Source: Chrysoperla carnea (taxonomy: Eukaryota > Arthropoda > Insecta > Neuroptera > Chrysopidae). From it: a DNA stretch of 64,000 nucleotides. This document shows, piece after piece, positions 10,660 to 22,344 of this stretch. The translations under genes were made by a program, and so were the position numbers. Positions within the stretch are counted from its first letter, which is position 1; every line of letters begins with the position of its first letter. The notes under the pieces are model-generated. The model was not told the DNA's origin. It was given only the letters and a program-made list of their open reading frames with translations, and ran no database searches. The stretch is taken from NCBI RefSeq assembly GCF_905475395.1, contig NC_058338.1:98255435-98319434 (forward strand), given 5' to 3'.

Positions 10660-10781
10660 CATATAATTATATATAGACGCTCGAGAAATTAATGTATCGT
10701 TATATCTAATTATATATAGTTATATATAATTAGATATAACGATACATTAATTTCTCGAGCGTCTATATATAATTATATATG
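10660..10781. repeat. Near-perfect palindrome of about 120 bp inside the hAT-like element
   Basis: The arm containing GACGCTCGAGAAATTAATG (from 10676) is followed after a 2-base centre (GT, about 10719-10720) by its exact inverse ending CTCGAGCGTC (10763). AT-rich flanks extend the match to about 60 bases per arm. In single strand it would form a long hairpin. Near-identity of the arms suggests youth or repair between arms. Confidence 0.85.
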
Positions 10782-11929
10782 AGTATATCTAATTATATGT
10801 AATTTATATATAATTATATATAAACTATATATAATTTTATATAATTATATATATGATTATATATAAACAATATATAATTTTATATAATTATATATATGAT
10901 TATATATAATTTTTTTTACCCGGGTACCGCCGTATCAGCCGTATCAATGATACGGGGCCCCCGAGCTACAGAGGCCCCTTACGTATGCAAGCAAAAATTA
11001 GTAAAATGTTATCCACAATGTCACTTACGAGGTCATTCATTGATTTCGTAAGCATTTTAGAAAAACTGCAATCGTCTACAGCTATACATGATTTAATGAA
11101 TCAATTTGCCGAAAAAAGGCAAGAAAAGTGTATATTTAATTTGAATTTTTTGGCTAGCTCAATTTCTAGGAAGAAGTGAAAATTTATAATCAATAAATAT
11201 TTATTTTAATGCAAGCAAATTGTTTCTTTTGTGAGAAATCTTCACTCTTCATTTGGGCCCCCCAAATAATTTTGATACGGGGCCCCTCTAAGGCGAGCTA
11301 CGCCAGTGATGGAAACGTTTTTAATGTTTAATGGTATAATTATCATAGGCATTATACATTAAAAATGTATACATGAAAAAATTGAATTTTAGTTTTTGGC
11401 GATTTCAACAATGTTTTTCCATTGCAATGATACGTTTTTATTTTTTTAAATTAAAATATACATCCTTACGAAGAAAATGAGCACATGTTCAACTCTGTAC
11501 GATGAAAAAAAATAGATTGTTCATAATCAAGAAAGGGATGGTTTTTAAAAAATTGAATATCTCAAAAACTATTCAACTTTTTTAAAAAAAGCGAAATTCC
11601 ACTTATTGTTAATAAAAAAACGAACGTTTCCTGAAAATTTCAAAATTTTCCGATTTTTTTTCTAAAATAGAGAAGCTAAAAACAAAAAAATTATTTTTTT
11701 ATATTTTACTCGTTAAATTTGAGGTTATGTAAAAAAATGGTAAATACAAAAGTTATAGATTTTTTTATTACCAAGAACTTTTCAATTTAACTTTTTTCTC
11801 TAAAATAAATACTTTAGCCACAAATCCCTGCAAACCATTTGTTAGCCCTTTTCATCCCGGCGCACCCCTTTCCGGCTAAATTCAGCTGTTTTAAGTTTGT
11901 TTCCTGAGTTATACATATTATGTCCTATA

Positions 11930-12860
11930 CAAAAAAACGGGTCCGATCCTGCAACTAATTTTTTCCAAATTTAACCAAATTTAACTAATATCAGAAGTAT
12001 TTAGATTGGTGTATTATGTGTGCTACATAACATGTATATACCATATGCCTATCTCAACTAGAGTAACACTATCTCGTTCTACTATGTTACAAACTTTGTG
12101 TATTATTCGCGAAGTTAGTTTTATGAAATTTAGGGTATATAATCATGTCTTTACCAGCAAAAGGATTGCTTAGGATTTTCGGATGTATAGCCAAAATCGA
12201 ACCCTACATTTTGGATGAATCGTTCGGATTCAATCAAAATGCACCATTCTAATTGAATCTGGACGATTCTAAAAATAAATTAATTTAAAATTTATCTAAA
12301 AGAGGAATTGAAGAGATCTATCCATTCCATATCGTCGACATTTTTTAACATCGTCCGTTGAGAATTAACTAATTAATCCAGCATTAAATTAATTTTGCAC
12401 ACGGGGAATGTAATCCGCAATAAATATTACCATAGATTATAGTATTCCAAATTAACTCTTTTCTCAGCTGCACTTTTCAACAGGAAATTTTAATTTAAGT
12501 TAAAAAAAAAAAACTCTAAATAACTCTCTTTTAAATGGATTAAATTTTTATATCTTCTTATACTAACTCTTTATACAGTCACAAAAATTTAAAAAAAAAT
12601 ACTTTTAAAGTTTTAACAAGTGTTACTAACTCTTACTAATATTTTAGTAAGTTTTATTAACTCTGAATAACTATTCTGGCAGAGTCTCAAAAAATGGAAT
12701 TATTCCGACTTTTTACGTCTAATTAAATCTCTACGTCTTATTAAGACTATTTCAGAGTTTTTAAGAAAAAGTAATACTTTAAGAACTGTTATTCAGACTA
12801 ACAGTTTCGTTTTTCCACAAGGGGAACAACAACTTTTCTCATTAAAAGTGTTATTCTATC
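11930..12860. repeat. Repeat G copy
   Basis: Sequence from about 12000 to 12520 (containing GAGTAACACTATCTCGTTCT and ATCTATCCATTCCATATCGT) matches 26370-27220, where two other elements are nested in it. The tail 12540-12830 has the degenerate 'aactctgaataact' texture also seen at 27240-27940. An end portion recurs inverted at 36235-36420. No coding signal. Confidence 0.7.
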
Positions 12861-13780
12861 TCTTACCGTCTAGAATCTAAATTGACTATGAAAGAAACCC
12901 GCAAACTAGGTCAAATTTTGAATATCAGAATATTATACCCCCCCCCCCCCCCCCTTAATTTTTTTTTTAGATCATTTTTTAATAGGTGGCGGCTCCGGCA
13001 AGATATTCAGATCCATAGATTTAAATGGCTCACTCTGTATATATAAAACCGAGTACTACTATACAATCTTTAAGATTTTCGAAACTTTGATGTTGAATTA
13101 TTTAAAAGTGAAATTAACAGAATTACTTAAATGTGAAATTAACCAAATTTTAAAAATTCCCCGACAAAAGTTTTGTGTATGAAATTCTTTACTTGCACTT
13201 GAAACATAGCTAAAACACTCTACATTAAATTATCTTTCAATCAAACATAAAATCAAAATCGGTTCAGCCGTTTGGGAGCTACGATGCCACAGATAATCAG
13301 ACACACATAGCGGGCAAACTGATAAAACAGGTCTTTTTGATTCGGAAGTTAAAAGTTGCCAGTCAGTACTGTTTACCAATATTGGTTTGACAAAAAACAT
13401 GTCCAAACAAGTCAGTGGAAATGTGTTTCATAAATGACTGAATTTATAGGACTATATTATTATTTCAAATCAGTGGCGGATTAAGGAAAAACGGCAAAAT
13501 ATATGTATTCTCCTAGTGGGAAAAATCTATAAAATACGGTCCATTTTTTAATCTTCGTAATATTCTCTTCGTTAACTTGAGGTTCCCCCTTGTGGTACCC
13601 TTTCGTACAAAAAGTGTGCATGTCTCCTACTTTTTTAGTCTTTGTTACTGAACTTGGTGCCTCTCTTATGGTGCAAAAAAATTTCAAAAAATACGTAGAA
13701 GAAATTATTTTCAATTTTCAATTATCCATTACACAGTTTTATGAGACGCAGTAACGTTTGGAACTGCATTGCTTTTGCAG
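12861..13780. other. G1 intron with repeat fragments
   Basis: 12938-12954 is a C run. 13200-13345 is the inverse of the 4185-4340 repeat type. CAGTGGCGGATTAAGG at 13471 looks like a hAT-type end, but I find no partner end. The acceptor TTTTGCAG precedes 13781. Confidence 0.45.
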
Positions 13781-14038
13781 GTGACTTCAAAGAAAATAAT
13801 CAAAATCAAAATGAACTAGAACAAATTGGAAATATTTCATACGGTCCTTCGTGTGGTCCATCTTGTGGTGGTGGTGGTTGTAACGATGAAATACTTGGTA
13901 AAAAACGACGACAATCAGACGCCAATGACAATGACCATGATTCGAAATCCACAAAACGACATCGAACTTCAATACCAAATGATAAATTTAATATATCGTC
14001 AATAACAATTACGCATGATCCTATAAAAGAAATCAATC
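13781..14038 (+). CDS. G1 exon: Gly/Cys and basic region
   Basis: Acceptor CTTTTGCAG at 13772-13780, entering in phase 1 as required by the donor at 6590; donor AATC|GTACGTATG at 14039, phase 1. Encodes about 86 residues: an Asn/Glu-rich start, GPSCGPSCGGGGC, then a basic stretch GKKRRQSD...KSTKRHR that could act as a nuclear localisation signal (inference), then a polar end. G2 also ends in a basic, Gly/Asn-rich part with a C-x-x-C. Confidence 0.75.
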
Positions 14039-15014
14039 GTACGTATGTAACATTTCTATGTTCGCAAAATTGTATTATATTGAATAAGATACTCTCTTGC
14101 TTCTCCTCATAGATCTTTTTAACAATTTTTTATGTCCTACAACTAAATCTGACTGACTACTGTCGTCTGAAATGCTAGGGAAACGGTTATGATTAGGAAG
14201 ACGTTTTGTAGTTTATAAAAATTTCATAATTCCTTCTTGCTTTGGTGTTGAGGTTGTTTTTCTTTCCCTTTTTCGTTTTTTGTACTTTTCTTGTACAGTT
14301 TAGAACTAAATCAATATCCTTAAAAGCGCTAATTATAATTTTTGCAATGTAGCACTATCGTCTAAATATGATCTTAAACTTGACACAATTTTAGAACTTA
14401 CAAAACCCTTCTGCCTAAGCACAATGAAGTCATTACATTTTCAAAATACTGAAATGGCAAAAGGTACTTCTATGGGATTTGTGTGACAATGAGAATCACT
14501 TTCTTGTCTAATGAGGAGGCATGTGGTAGTATATTCGATATTCTTTGACTAGATTTATGGTACAATAATGGAAGTGAGTTTTTCTGAAAGGTATCAGCAA
14601 AACTAATATTAGTTGGGTAAATCTACCGGAATTTGATAGTCAATTCGGAAAATATGGAAAATTTTTCGGTTTTGGGACAATATATGTCTACTCCTGTTGG
14701 AAATATTTTCTACCAATGGTCTAATTTAGTCTTGCAGTGTTCTGAAAAACAATTCTAGACTAACGAGTAAGTCTAAACAATTTTGAAACCTTCTGAAAAA
14801 GTATGAAAAGATCTATTATATAAAACTTATTAAGCAGTTTGAAGACTGCATTTTTACAAGTTTTTGGACTTGAAGAAGACTTTTTCAGAATTAATCAAAT
14901 TTTATCACTATTTAAGTCATTATTAGTAAATTAGAGTAAAATTTAATTCATATCAGATTTTCAAAAAGCTAATTACTGTAGAGGTTTAATCATATTTAAG
15001 AAAAACCAAAGAGG
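14039..15014. other. G1 intron, nothing recognised
   Basis: AT-rich. 14750-14950 has the degenerate texture of the CCCTGG MITE family, without ends. No exon with fitting splice sites is seen. Confidence 0.4.
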
Positions 15015-15030
15015 TTATATATAACGTAGA

Positions 15031-15282
15031 CCGTTCGTCTGTCTAGACTTAGGTTGCGGGTTCGAATCCAGGCAGCGGCAGTGTGACAATTATAATTAAT
15101 GGCAGTGCAGAATTGATCACATTGTCGTCGCTTGGATAAGAACGTAGTAACCGAATCCACCCACATCAAAATGTAATTGTAAATATGTATGAAATTAAAA
15201 TAAATAAAGGTTAACAAATAATGATGTGGGTGGCCTCTGTTATAGGCGTATATGTCAGAGAAACGGAGGTTAAACCCCATTA
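15031..15282 (+). mobile_element. tRNA-derived SINE, 252 bp, with 16-bp target duplication
   Basis: The same 16 bases TTATATATAACGTAGA occur at 15015-15030 and 15283-15298. Near the 5' end is an RNA polymerase III B box, GGTTCGAATCC (15057-15067), in the frame AGGTTGCGGGTTCGAATCC that is common in tRNA-derived SINEs. The 3' end is GGAGGTTAAACCCCATTA. The perfect duplication indicates a fairly recent insertion. Confidence 0.85.
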
Positions 15283-15619
15283 TTATATATAACGTAGATG
15301 CTTAAAAGCATAGGAAACGCAATAAGTGAATTATTGACCGTTAAAAAAGAGAACGAAAAAAGAACCGTCTTTCTTCTTTGTCTCCCAGTCTGACAAAGTG
15401 CTATATTAATATTTTGAATTATTGTATAAACACGTGCATATCTGTGTATTTCATAAAGGTAAATAAGACAGACGAAGGCAGCGATACGCGTACTTTTTTT
15501 ATTTTTAGGTCTCTCTGTCTCTATAACGATCAACTGTTTGGATGGCCACATTACAGTTCTATGTTATTACTTCTATGAGAAAAACTTGTCAGGAAGATTA
15601 TTTAGAGGCTTTCTGACTT

Positions 15620-15922
15620 ATTTATTCGCTCTGAAGAGAAACCATAGACATTACAAAACTGTTTCTACATACAATACACATGACGTCGACATACCTACAT
15701 CTTGTGCGAATAACCACAGAAAAAACCATGTATTTAATATAAACGAATTATTAAGTACATTTAGGACCATAATTTCGAAAATGTACTCAAGCTAAACTTT
15801 TTTGCTACAATTGAAGCATAGAGTATCGAAATTATGGTTCTTAATGTATTAAATACTTCGTTTATATTAAATATTCGCACAAAAGGTATTTCGACATCAT
15901 GTGTTCTTCAGAACGAATAAAT
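15620..15922. mobile_element. Short foldback element
   Basis: The left arm (TTATTCGCTCTGAAGAG, CACATGACGTCGACATACC, TTAATATAAACGAATTATT, ACCATAATTTCGAAAA) is mirrored on the right (ATTATGGTTC, TTCGTTTATATTAA, TTCGACATCATGTG, TTCAGAACGAATAA). A gap in pairing near 15645-15670 suggests an indel in one arm. No open frame. Confidence 0.65.
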
Positions 15923-17226
15923 AATGGACTAAGAGCCAGCCAGACATACGTTAAAGTATAAAAGCTGAAATTTTTTTTGCGTACTCTCTCTGGTGTAGGG
16001 AACAATTTTTGGGGGTTACAAACTTTGACTAACGGGGCCTTCGGTAGGTATTATGAAGTCTTCACTAGAACCTTCTTCTGGAAGATAAATTGACGCGCAA
16101 ATAATAAATCCAACTTCAAAGTTTACGGCACAGTCTTCCTTGTCCCATTAATTACTTGAATAATTAATAACCAACGGAAAGATGTGTCCGTTACAGTATC
16201 AGGTAATCAGGGGCGCAGTACCCGTCTCTCACGTTAAAGTATAAAAGCTGAAATTTACACAGAGTGTTCAAATGACCATTTTAAGTCAATATTGAAAAAG
16301 ACAGACCAATCCGAAGAGGCTAACACTCCCCCAGACGCGGTAGAAGATCAAATGCACAAAATACACAATCTACATTTTCTTCCATGATTATGAACTTATT
16401 TCACTGCAAGAGTTATTTTATTATTTAAATATGTTCAATATCATGTACTGAATGTAAATGCACAAAATCCTTACAAAGATAGGCGGGGGAAGTGCCTCCA
16501 TTTTAAGGAAAACCGTTTTAACATCTCCATAATCGTGCGCTTTAGACCAAAAATGGTAATAACTTTTATTGTAGATAATTAAATTATCTACCTTTTTTGT
16601 AAACTAATTTTTTTATCACTAACCGTTTATGACTTATACAACTATGACGATTTACTTTTTGACTATTTGACCGATATGTCAAAATTCTAATGTTAGTTTA
16701 AACAAGAAAATTAATATTTATGAAGTTATAAGGCCTTTAACTTAAATTTCAATTTAATTCCTTCATTTTTCGAAAAGTTATCAGAGAAAGTTGAAAATAT
16801 GAGGTTACTGTGGTTTTCTTGAAATTTTGAGGATATTTTGCTTTTCTCATTGTTCGATAGCATTCAAGTTCGATGCAGAAGTTCATAACAAATAGAAGTG
16901 CAGAAGATCGTGCGGATCTTTGTGGAACCGGAAAACTCATTTTCTGTATTACAATTCTGTAATTGTGTATTATATACAACGAAAGAAACCTATTAAACAT
17001 AAATTATCCTTCTCCCAAAATTTTCCGAATTGATTATCAAAATCCGATAGATTTACCCCACTATAAGTATGTTACCATTCTCAAAATATATTTTTTTTAT
17101 ATTATTCAATGGAGTTTTTCTCCCTAACAACTCAATTTTAGTCCTGACAACACCCCAATTTTGTATTGTTCATGATAATACTAGATTGACTCAAAATGTT
17201 TTATCATAATTGGATTTTATTATTAG
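15923..17226. other. G1 intron with a 25-bp direct repeat
   Basis: ACGTTAAAGTATAAAAGCTG occurs at about 15949 and 16233 in the same orientation, bounding about 280 bases; CAGGGGCGCAGTACCCG at 16208 resembles a hAT end but has no visible partner. 16320-17215 shows nothing recognisable before the acceptor at 17225-17226. Confidence 0.4.
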
Positions 17227-17453
17227 CCACTGAGAGAGAGTCTAATACAGTCCATGAAATCATGAATGATGAATTTTTTTTGTATATGTTAACAGTAGTG
17301 GATACGACGGATGAGTACGTAAATGGCGAGGAATATGATTCTCAAATTAAAACAACTAACATAGATTCCAGTTTAAATGCTCCAATGGATTATAATCCTG
17401 ACGGAATGGAACTTCCCGTGAAGAATTCCGAATTTCCATATAGTAATGCATAA
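17227..17453 (+). CDS. G1 last exon
   Basis: Acceptor TTATTATTAG at 17217-17226; two bases complete the phase-1 codon, then the frame runs to TAA 17451-17453. The 75-residue end is polar and acidic (ATERESNTVHE... to ...FPYSNA), rich in Asp, Asn and Tyr. Visible exons of G1 sum to 1426 bases, one carried base plus 475 codons, with all five phases consistent. No AATAAA is obvious soon after; AATATAAA-like sequences (from 17520) might serve for polyadenylation. Confidence 0.65.
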
Positions 17454-17720
17454 AATGTCCAAAAAAAAAAATTTTTTTTAAGTTCAAACTTGTATTTTTT
17501 CACCATTTGTGCGTAGGTTTAATATAAAAATTTGTAATTGTTTTAAATAGTTTTTTGTAATTATCATTTATATTCATTTCACTATTTTTGTGTATTTTTA
17601 TGTAAAAATATTTGGTTTTTAATATACAATTAAAACTTTTTTATTTTAACCAATGCTACTAAATAAGTCTACGGAAATTTTTATATTTGGGACTTCACTT
17701 TAGTCAGGTAGCTTGGCCAT

Positions 17721-17919
17721 CCCTGGTGGAAAAAATATTTGAAGAAAGAATAAGAAATTCTGAAAAAGTCTTAGGAACTTTCAATTTCTAAACGTTTTCG
17801 GACTAGTCTAATTCAGAGTTATTAAGAGTTAATACTTTTTTACAGTTTCTAAGACTTTTTCAGAGTTTCCTAAGACTTATTAAGACTTCTTCTTTTTTCA
17901 AATATTTTTTTCACCGGGG
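17721..17919. mobile_element. CCCTGG MITE copy 2
   Basis: Starts CCCTGGTGGAAAAAATATTT and ends AATATTTTTTTCACCGGGG, 199 bp, flanked by AT on each side. Same orientation as copy 3 and opposite to copy 4. It lies just after the last G1 exon, perhaps in its 3' untranslated region. Confidence 0.85.
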
Positions 17920-17987
17920 ATATTATTAATTTCTGATAACCAGATGAGACGAGACATATTTTTTATGAAAGTTTTATTGATTTTTAA

Positions 17988-18200
17988 GGTAGTTCGGGTG
18001 ATTGAGCAAGTACTGCAGTGAATGATTTTTTTTTCGGTAAATAAGTCCCTTGATCACAATGAACACAGTTTTGAGGCCTCTTGCGGGACAAAATTTTAAA
18101 TTATTTCATTTTAAAATTGTGATTTTTTAACACAGTACAGTATGGAAGAACTCACAATAATGTTAATTGTATTTGGCTAGTCACGTGACGGCCGGACTAC
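17988..18200. mobile_element. TTAA-target element, GGTAGTT family, short 213-bp form
   Basis: TTAA at 17984-17987 and 18201-18204; ends GGTAGTTCGGGTG and, inverted, GTAGTCCGGCCGTC. Probably an internally deleted or separate subfamily of the 500-550-bp members. Confidence 0.65.
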
Positions 18201-18469
18201 TTAAAACACTCTTATCATAGTTTTTCTGCCGAAAAGTGTTCATGGATATTTTTTATTAAATTAATTTTAATAAAATTTTTCCATAGACGGTTTTTTACCT
18301 ATATTATTAATTTCGATATTCAATTATATTTCTTCTGATACCAATTTCGATTGGTTAACAGATCATTGTAGTTTTCTATATTGACTTATTTGTTCATATG
18401 GTATGAACAGATTTACATTGGTTTTTCAACAATCTTTTTGAACACTTTTCAATAGAAAAACCATGAGAG

Positions 18470-18673
18470 CCCTGGTGGAAAAAATATTTGAAGAAAGAAT
18501 AAGAAATTCTGAAAAAGTCTTAGGAACTTTGAATTTCTCAACGTTTTCGGACTAGTCTAATTCAGAGTTATTCAGAGTTCTTAATACTTTTTTAAAGTTT
18601 CTAAGACTTTTTCAGAGTTTCCTAAGACTTATTAAGACTTAAATTATTTTTTCAAATATTTTTTCCACCAGGG
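18470..18673. mobile_element. CCCTGG MITE copy 3 (best preserved ends)
   Basis: 204 bp, ends CCCTGGTGGAAAAAATATTT and AATATTTTTTCCACCAGGG, a near-perfect terminal inverted repeat; flanked by AG on both sides. In the canonical ends, CCCTG|GTGGAA offers a donor and CCACCAG|GG an acceptor. Confidence 0.9.
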
Positions 18674-18937
18674 AGGAGTGTTTCAAAACCAATAAAATTG
18701 CATAAAAAATATTTTATATTTTTCATCTGGCTATCACATGGGTGATCGACTTTATATCGTCTCTTGTACTATTAATTTTCATTCCCGAGGATGAAAACTT
18801 GAAATTGATGAGGATCATCATATAAAACTTCGGGAGGGACAAATTCTGAAAATGGATTATTTAATATTTAAAATGTTACCGCCATAGAGATATGAATACG
18901 TATAGCAAGCCAAGTGCCAAAACTTACGATATGTGTC

Positions 18938-19085
18938 GCGAGAGAGAAGACTGCCATTGAGTTCTTTGTGTCCTTGCCTAATACATATATTTATACGTAA
19001 TATAATGACTATCGTGTATAATAATGATGTATGGACATATGTTTATTACAAGGACACAGGGGAACACACTGGCAGTCTTCTCCGT
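18938..19085. repeat. Short inverted-repeat element
   Basis: GAGAAGACTGCCA and GTGTCCTTG on the left pair with CAAGGACAC and TGGCAGTCTTCTC on the right, about 148 bp in all. The open frame over 18933-19283 is produced by this palindrome and neighbouring sequence and is not credible. Confidence 0.6.
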
Positions 19086-19819
19086 CGCTGCACGTATCAT
19101 ATCCACTTACAGGCTAGTAGACCACTAGCATATTTTTCATATGTAATATCGCTACGGTCTCCACAAATGCTTCAATCGGGAACTTATAAATCTTGGAAAA
19201 AATCAAACAAATCTTGGATGGATCATATTTTAATGAGTGATTCTTATATTATAAATCTTGTAAGACAAAAGGCGTTACAATGACATGGAGATCCCAGTAT
19301 TTAAATTTTAAAATTTCTGGCCTATGCTTGTAACTGTTAATTGGCAGACTGCCAAAATTTTTTGTGTATTGAAATAATCTTGGCTTTTATTCAAATGAAT
19401 GTGGCAGGCAGACTTCTCTCTGTTTTACAAACATGTTAATTTTTAACTATGCATTACTCCAATAAACGAGGAGAGAAAAGAGGAAATCTCTAAATTTTGA
19501 TCTATAGCACTGATTTCGTTGAAAATTTGGGATTAAGCTTTGTTTTTTCTCTAGAGCATAAGTTATATGATCCCTATTGGTGCTTTTGCAAATGGGTTGG
19601 TAAACATCTCTTCTGGGTGTGAGAAAATATATATTGAAAGTGGCAACGGTTATCGATAGAGCGATGAAACCTTAATAAAAAGTGTCATTTAATTATATTT
19701 CGAAAAGTCAATACTTTCCGAGTCATTGGCGATTGAAATTGGAAGTATTAAACGTTAAATAACTGAAAAATGGGACGTTTTTTGAAAAAAGTATTTTAAA
19801 CGCTTTTTAAAATACTATA
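19086..19819. other. Intergenic, nothing recognised
   Basis: AT-rich sequence between G1 and G2. No exon, RNA gene or clear element end found. Confidence 0.4.
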
Positions 19820-21080
19820 AAAAACCTTAAAAATGAAAAAAGACATTTGTACAAAAACTAACGAAGTTATAATGAAAATATAGTTTTTCGTACTTCTGTT
19901 TCTGTTTTATTCAGTACAAAAATTGATGAAAATTACTACGGGAACTAAAATTAATGCTTACCACTTTCCAATTTACTTTATTTAGGTACTGAAAAAATGC
20001 TCAAAAAGTTATATACCAAGAGCCAGTGACCAATTTAAGGTTGTCATTTCAAAAGTCACGAAACTTTTCATAAAAAAAAACCTCAATACCTACAAATACT
20101 GAAAAGCCACTTCTGGCGGCTCAGTAGAAATACCCTAACTTTATAAAGAGGGTAAGAAATAAGGCTCATTTTTGTTCAAGTATAAGTCATAAAATTTTAG
20201 GAAATTACTTTCGACAATATTTTTACTTCATACAATTTTTGCCAGAACATTTACATCCCTCCTAATTGTTGCCAGAACGCTATAAATATTTATTAAAATA
20301 AATCCAATGTTGTCATTTCATCAGTCTTGAAATTTTAACAGAATAAAGAAAATATATTCATAATTCATAATATTTAATGCCAGAACGAACTTCCATCACC
20401 AACAGTTTGCCAGAGCGAAAAACGTATCCGTGCGAATGAAAGCAATGTATATGGAAACCTATGAGTTAGAGTGAGAGCGCATATTTATTCATTGTTATAT
20501 ACGATTCAACATTTCAGTAGTTGTTTACATTCTTTAAAAAATTAGGGTATTTCAACCCGGCCACACTGAGCTGTCAGAAGTGGCTTTTCAGTATTTGTAG
20601 GTATTGAGGTTTTTTTATGAAAAGTTTCGTGACTTTTGAAATGACAACCTTAAATTGGTCACTGGGTCTCCGTATATTATGTCAGTTTCGGATATATATT
20701 ATTTGAAATATTATAATTTAAATGAAAAAAAGTTTTCCGAAAAAAATGTCTCTAAACTTTTTTTGTGACTTTATTATTTTTCGAATAATTTTACGATAAA
20801 GACAATGTTTTTGTTTTTTCCTGAAAATTTTTTTTGCATTTAATTTGCAATATTTTGAAAACTATAAATCCGAAACTGTTTGAACTTTTTGAGCATGTTG
20901 TCAGTACCTGAATAAAGTAAGTAAGCTGCAAGCATTAATTTTAGTTTCCGTGGTAAATTCATCAGTTTTTTTTTGGTGTTGAATAAAACATAAAAAAGCT
21001 AAGAGAAATTTTCTTTTTTTATTATAGCTTTGTTAATTTTTGTGTAAATGACTTGAAACTTTTTTCATTTTCAAGGTTTC
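19820..21080. mobile_element. Foldback element of about 1.26 kb
   Basis: The inner arms 20023-20150 and 20537-20665 are nearly identical when inverted (CCAGTGACCAATTTAAGG against CCTTAAATTGGTCACTGG; AGCCACTTCTGGCG against GTCAGAAGTGGCT). Looser pairing continues outward (TTTATTCAGTAC / GTGTTGAATAAAAC; AACTAAAATTAATGC / GCATTAATTTTAG). The loop is 20151-20536. No coding frame. Confidence 0.7.
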
Positions 21081-22344
21081 TTATACAGGACAAACTCAGC
21101 GGGAAATGGGTGGATAAAGGGGTTACAAAATTGGGTTAAAAATCCAACAGCTATATGTTTGCCGGAGAAGAGGTGTGGCGGTTTAAAGGGGTGACAAATG
21201 GTTTTTTGTCATTTGCTTAAATACTCGTCCTATCAACAAAAGTTAAATATAATTGTTCCCGACAATAAAAAAATCTAAAAGTTTTATTCTTATCATTTTT
21301 TAACATAAACTCAAAATTTTTGAGTAAAACGCAAAAAACCATATTTTTGGTTTTTAATTTGTTATTCGGCGAAGAAATGCTATCGTTATGTAATTTGGTA
21401 TAATTGAGTCTATTTATCTTATTTACTGGTATTTTTTTGTTTTTTCTAAGTTAAGTAATTTCTGAGATATTGGTAAAAGTAGTTTCTGAGATATTGGTAA
21501 AAAAGACCTCTTTTTAAAGTCGTTCAAAAAGGTTTTTTTTTTAACGAAAGGCAATTTCTCCGTTGGTCATTTTCTTCGTAAAGACGTCATATTTCATATA
21601 AAAAAATTAAAATATGTTACTGTATGCAAAAAACGTTCTTAAAATTGCAAAAAAACTGTAAAATTGCATAATAATCAAATTTCATATGCATTCCCATTTT
21701 CTAATTTTTTACGCAATACAAATTACATATTTGATATATTTGTAAAAAACCGTTTGAAATTTTTTTTCCTATAAATAAAATCTAGGATCAAAAAATTGGA
21801 TATCTTCAGCAATTTCTCGAAAATCGGGAAAAACGACCAAATATATATATTTATATGCTAATTAATAATATCTTCATTTGATTTATTTTTGGACAAACAA
21901 GCGACGGAAAAAACTATAGCTGTGAGAATGTCAAACTTCTTATATTCGAATTTCAGACACACCATTATACCGTTATTTTATCATATCATTAAAAATTACA
22001 CTTTCGTCGCTTCTTACGATATCGAAAGTGTTTCCTGAAAAAAATAGCCTGTATTTGAGATCCTTGCAATGTAACAAAAATCGAAGGTACCTATAGAAAC
22101 TAATCTTTTGTTTAAATGTTTGTTAGCCTACCCAATTTTATTATAAAAAAGTTATTTTTGACATTATCAATCAAAATTTTTGCATAGTTCATTTACAAGA
22201 TAAAAACCTTTGTGTAATAACAATTGAAGTGTATTCTGGGTGCCAAAATTATTTAGTAGTGTTTGCAAAGTGAATATTGACTGATTGAAAAATTTAGTGT
22301 TAATTTAATTTTTTTTTAATTATAATTTGTTGAAAAATCGAAAC
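21081..22344. other. Upstream region of G2
   Basis: A 25-bp tandem duplication (TTTCTGAGATATTGGTAAAA) lies at about 21450-21505. 22200-22344 would hold the G2 5' untranslated region; no TATA box or initiator is convincing. The rest is AT-rich with scraps shared with 22830-23020 and 24930-26020. Confidence 0.35.

Larger units (their letters stand above)
9311..11308. mobile_element. hAT-like non-autonomous element, 1998 bp, perfect 8-bp target duplication
   Basis: ATGGAAAC stands on both sides (9303-9310 and 11309-11316). Ends are CAGGGGCGTAGTTACCC and, inverted, CACTGGCGTAGCTCGCC, in the style of hAT termini. The inside holds a tRNA-Asp-like pseudogene, a nested TTAA element (9822-10375), a 120-bp palindrome and AT-rich sequence. 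The open frame at 10985-11179 matches no transposase I know, so I treat the element as non-autonomous. It lies in a G1 intron. Confidence 0.85.

Noticed and set aside
13471..13490. hAT-type end CAGTGGCGGATTAAGG
   Set aside because: No matching inverted end or 8-bp duplication found within several kb.
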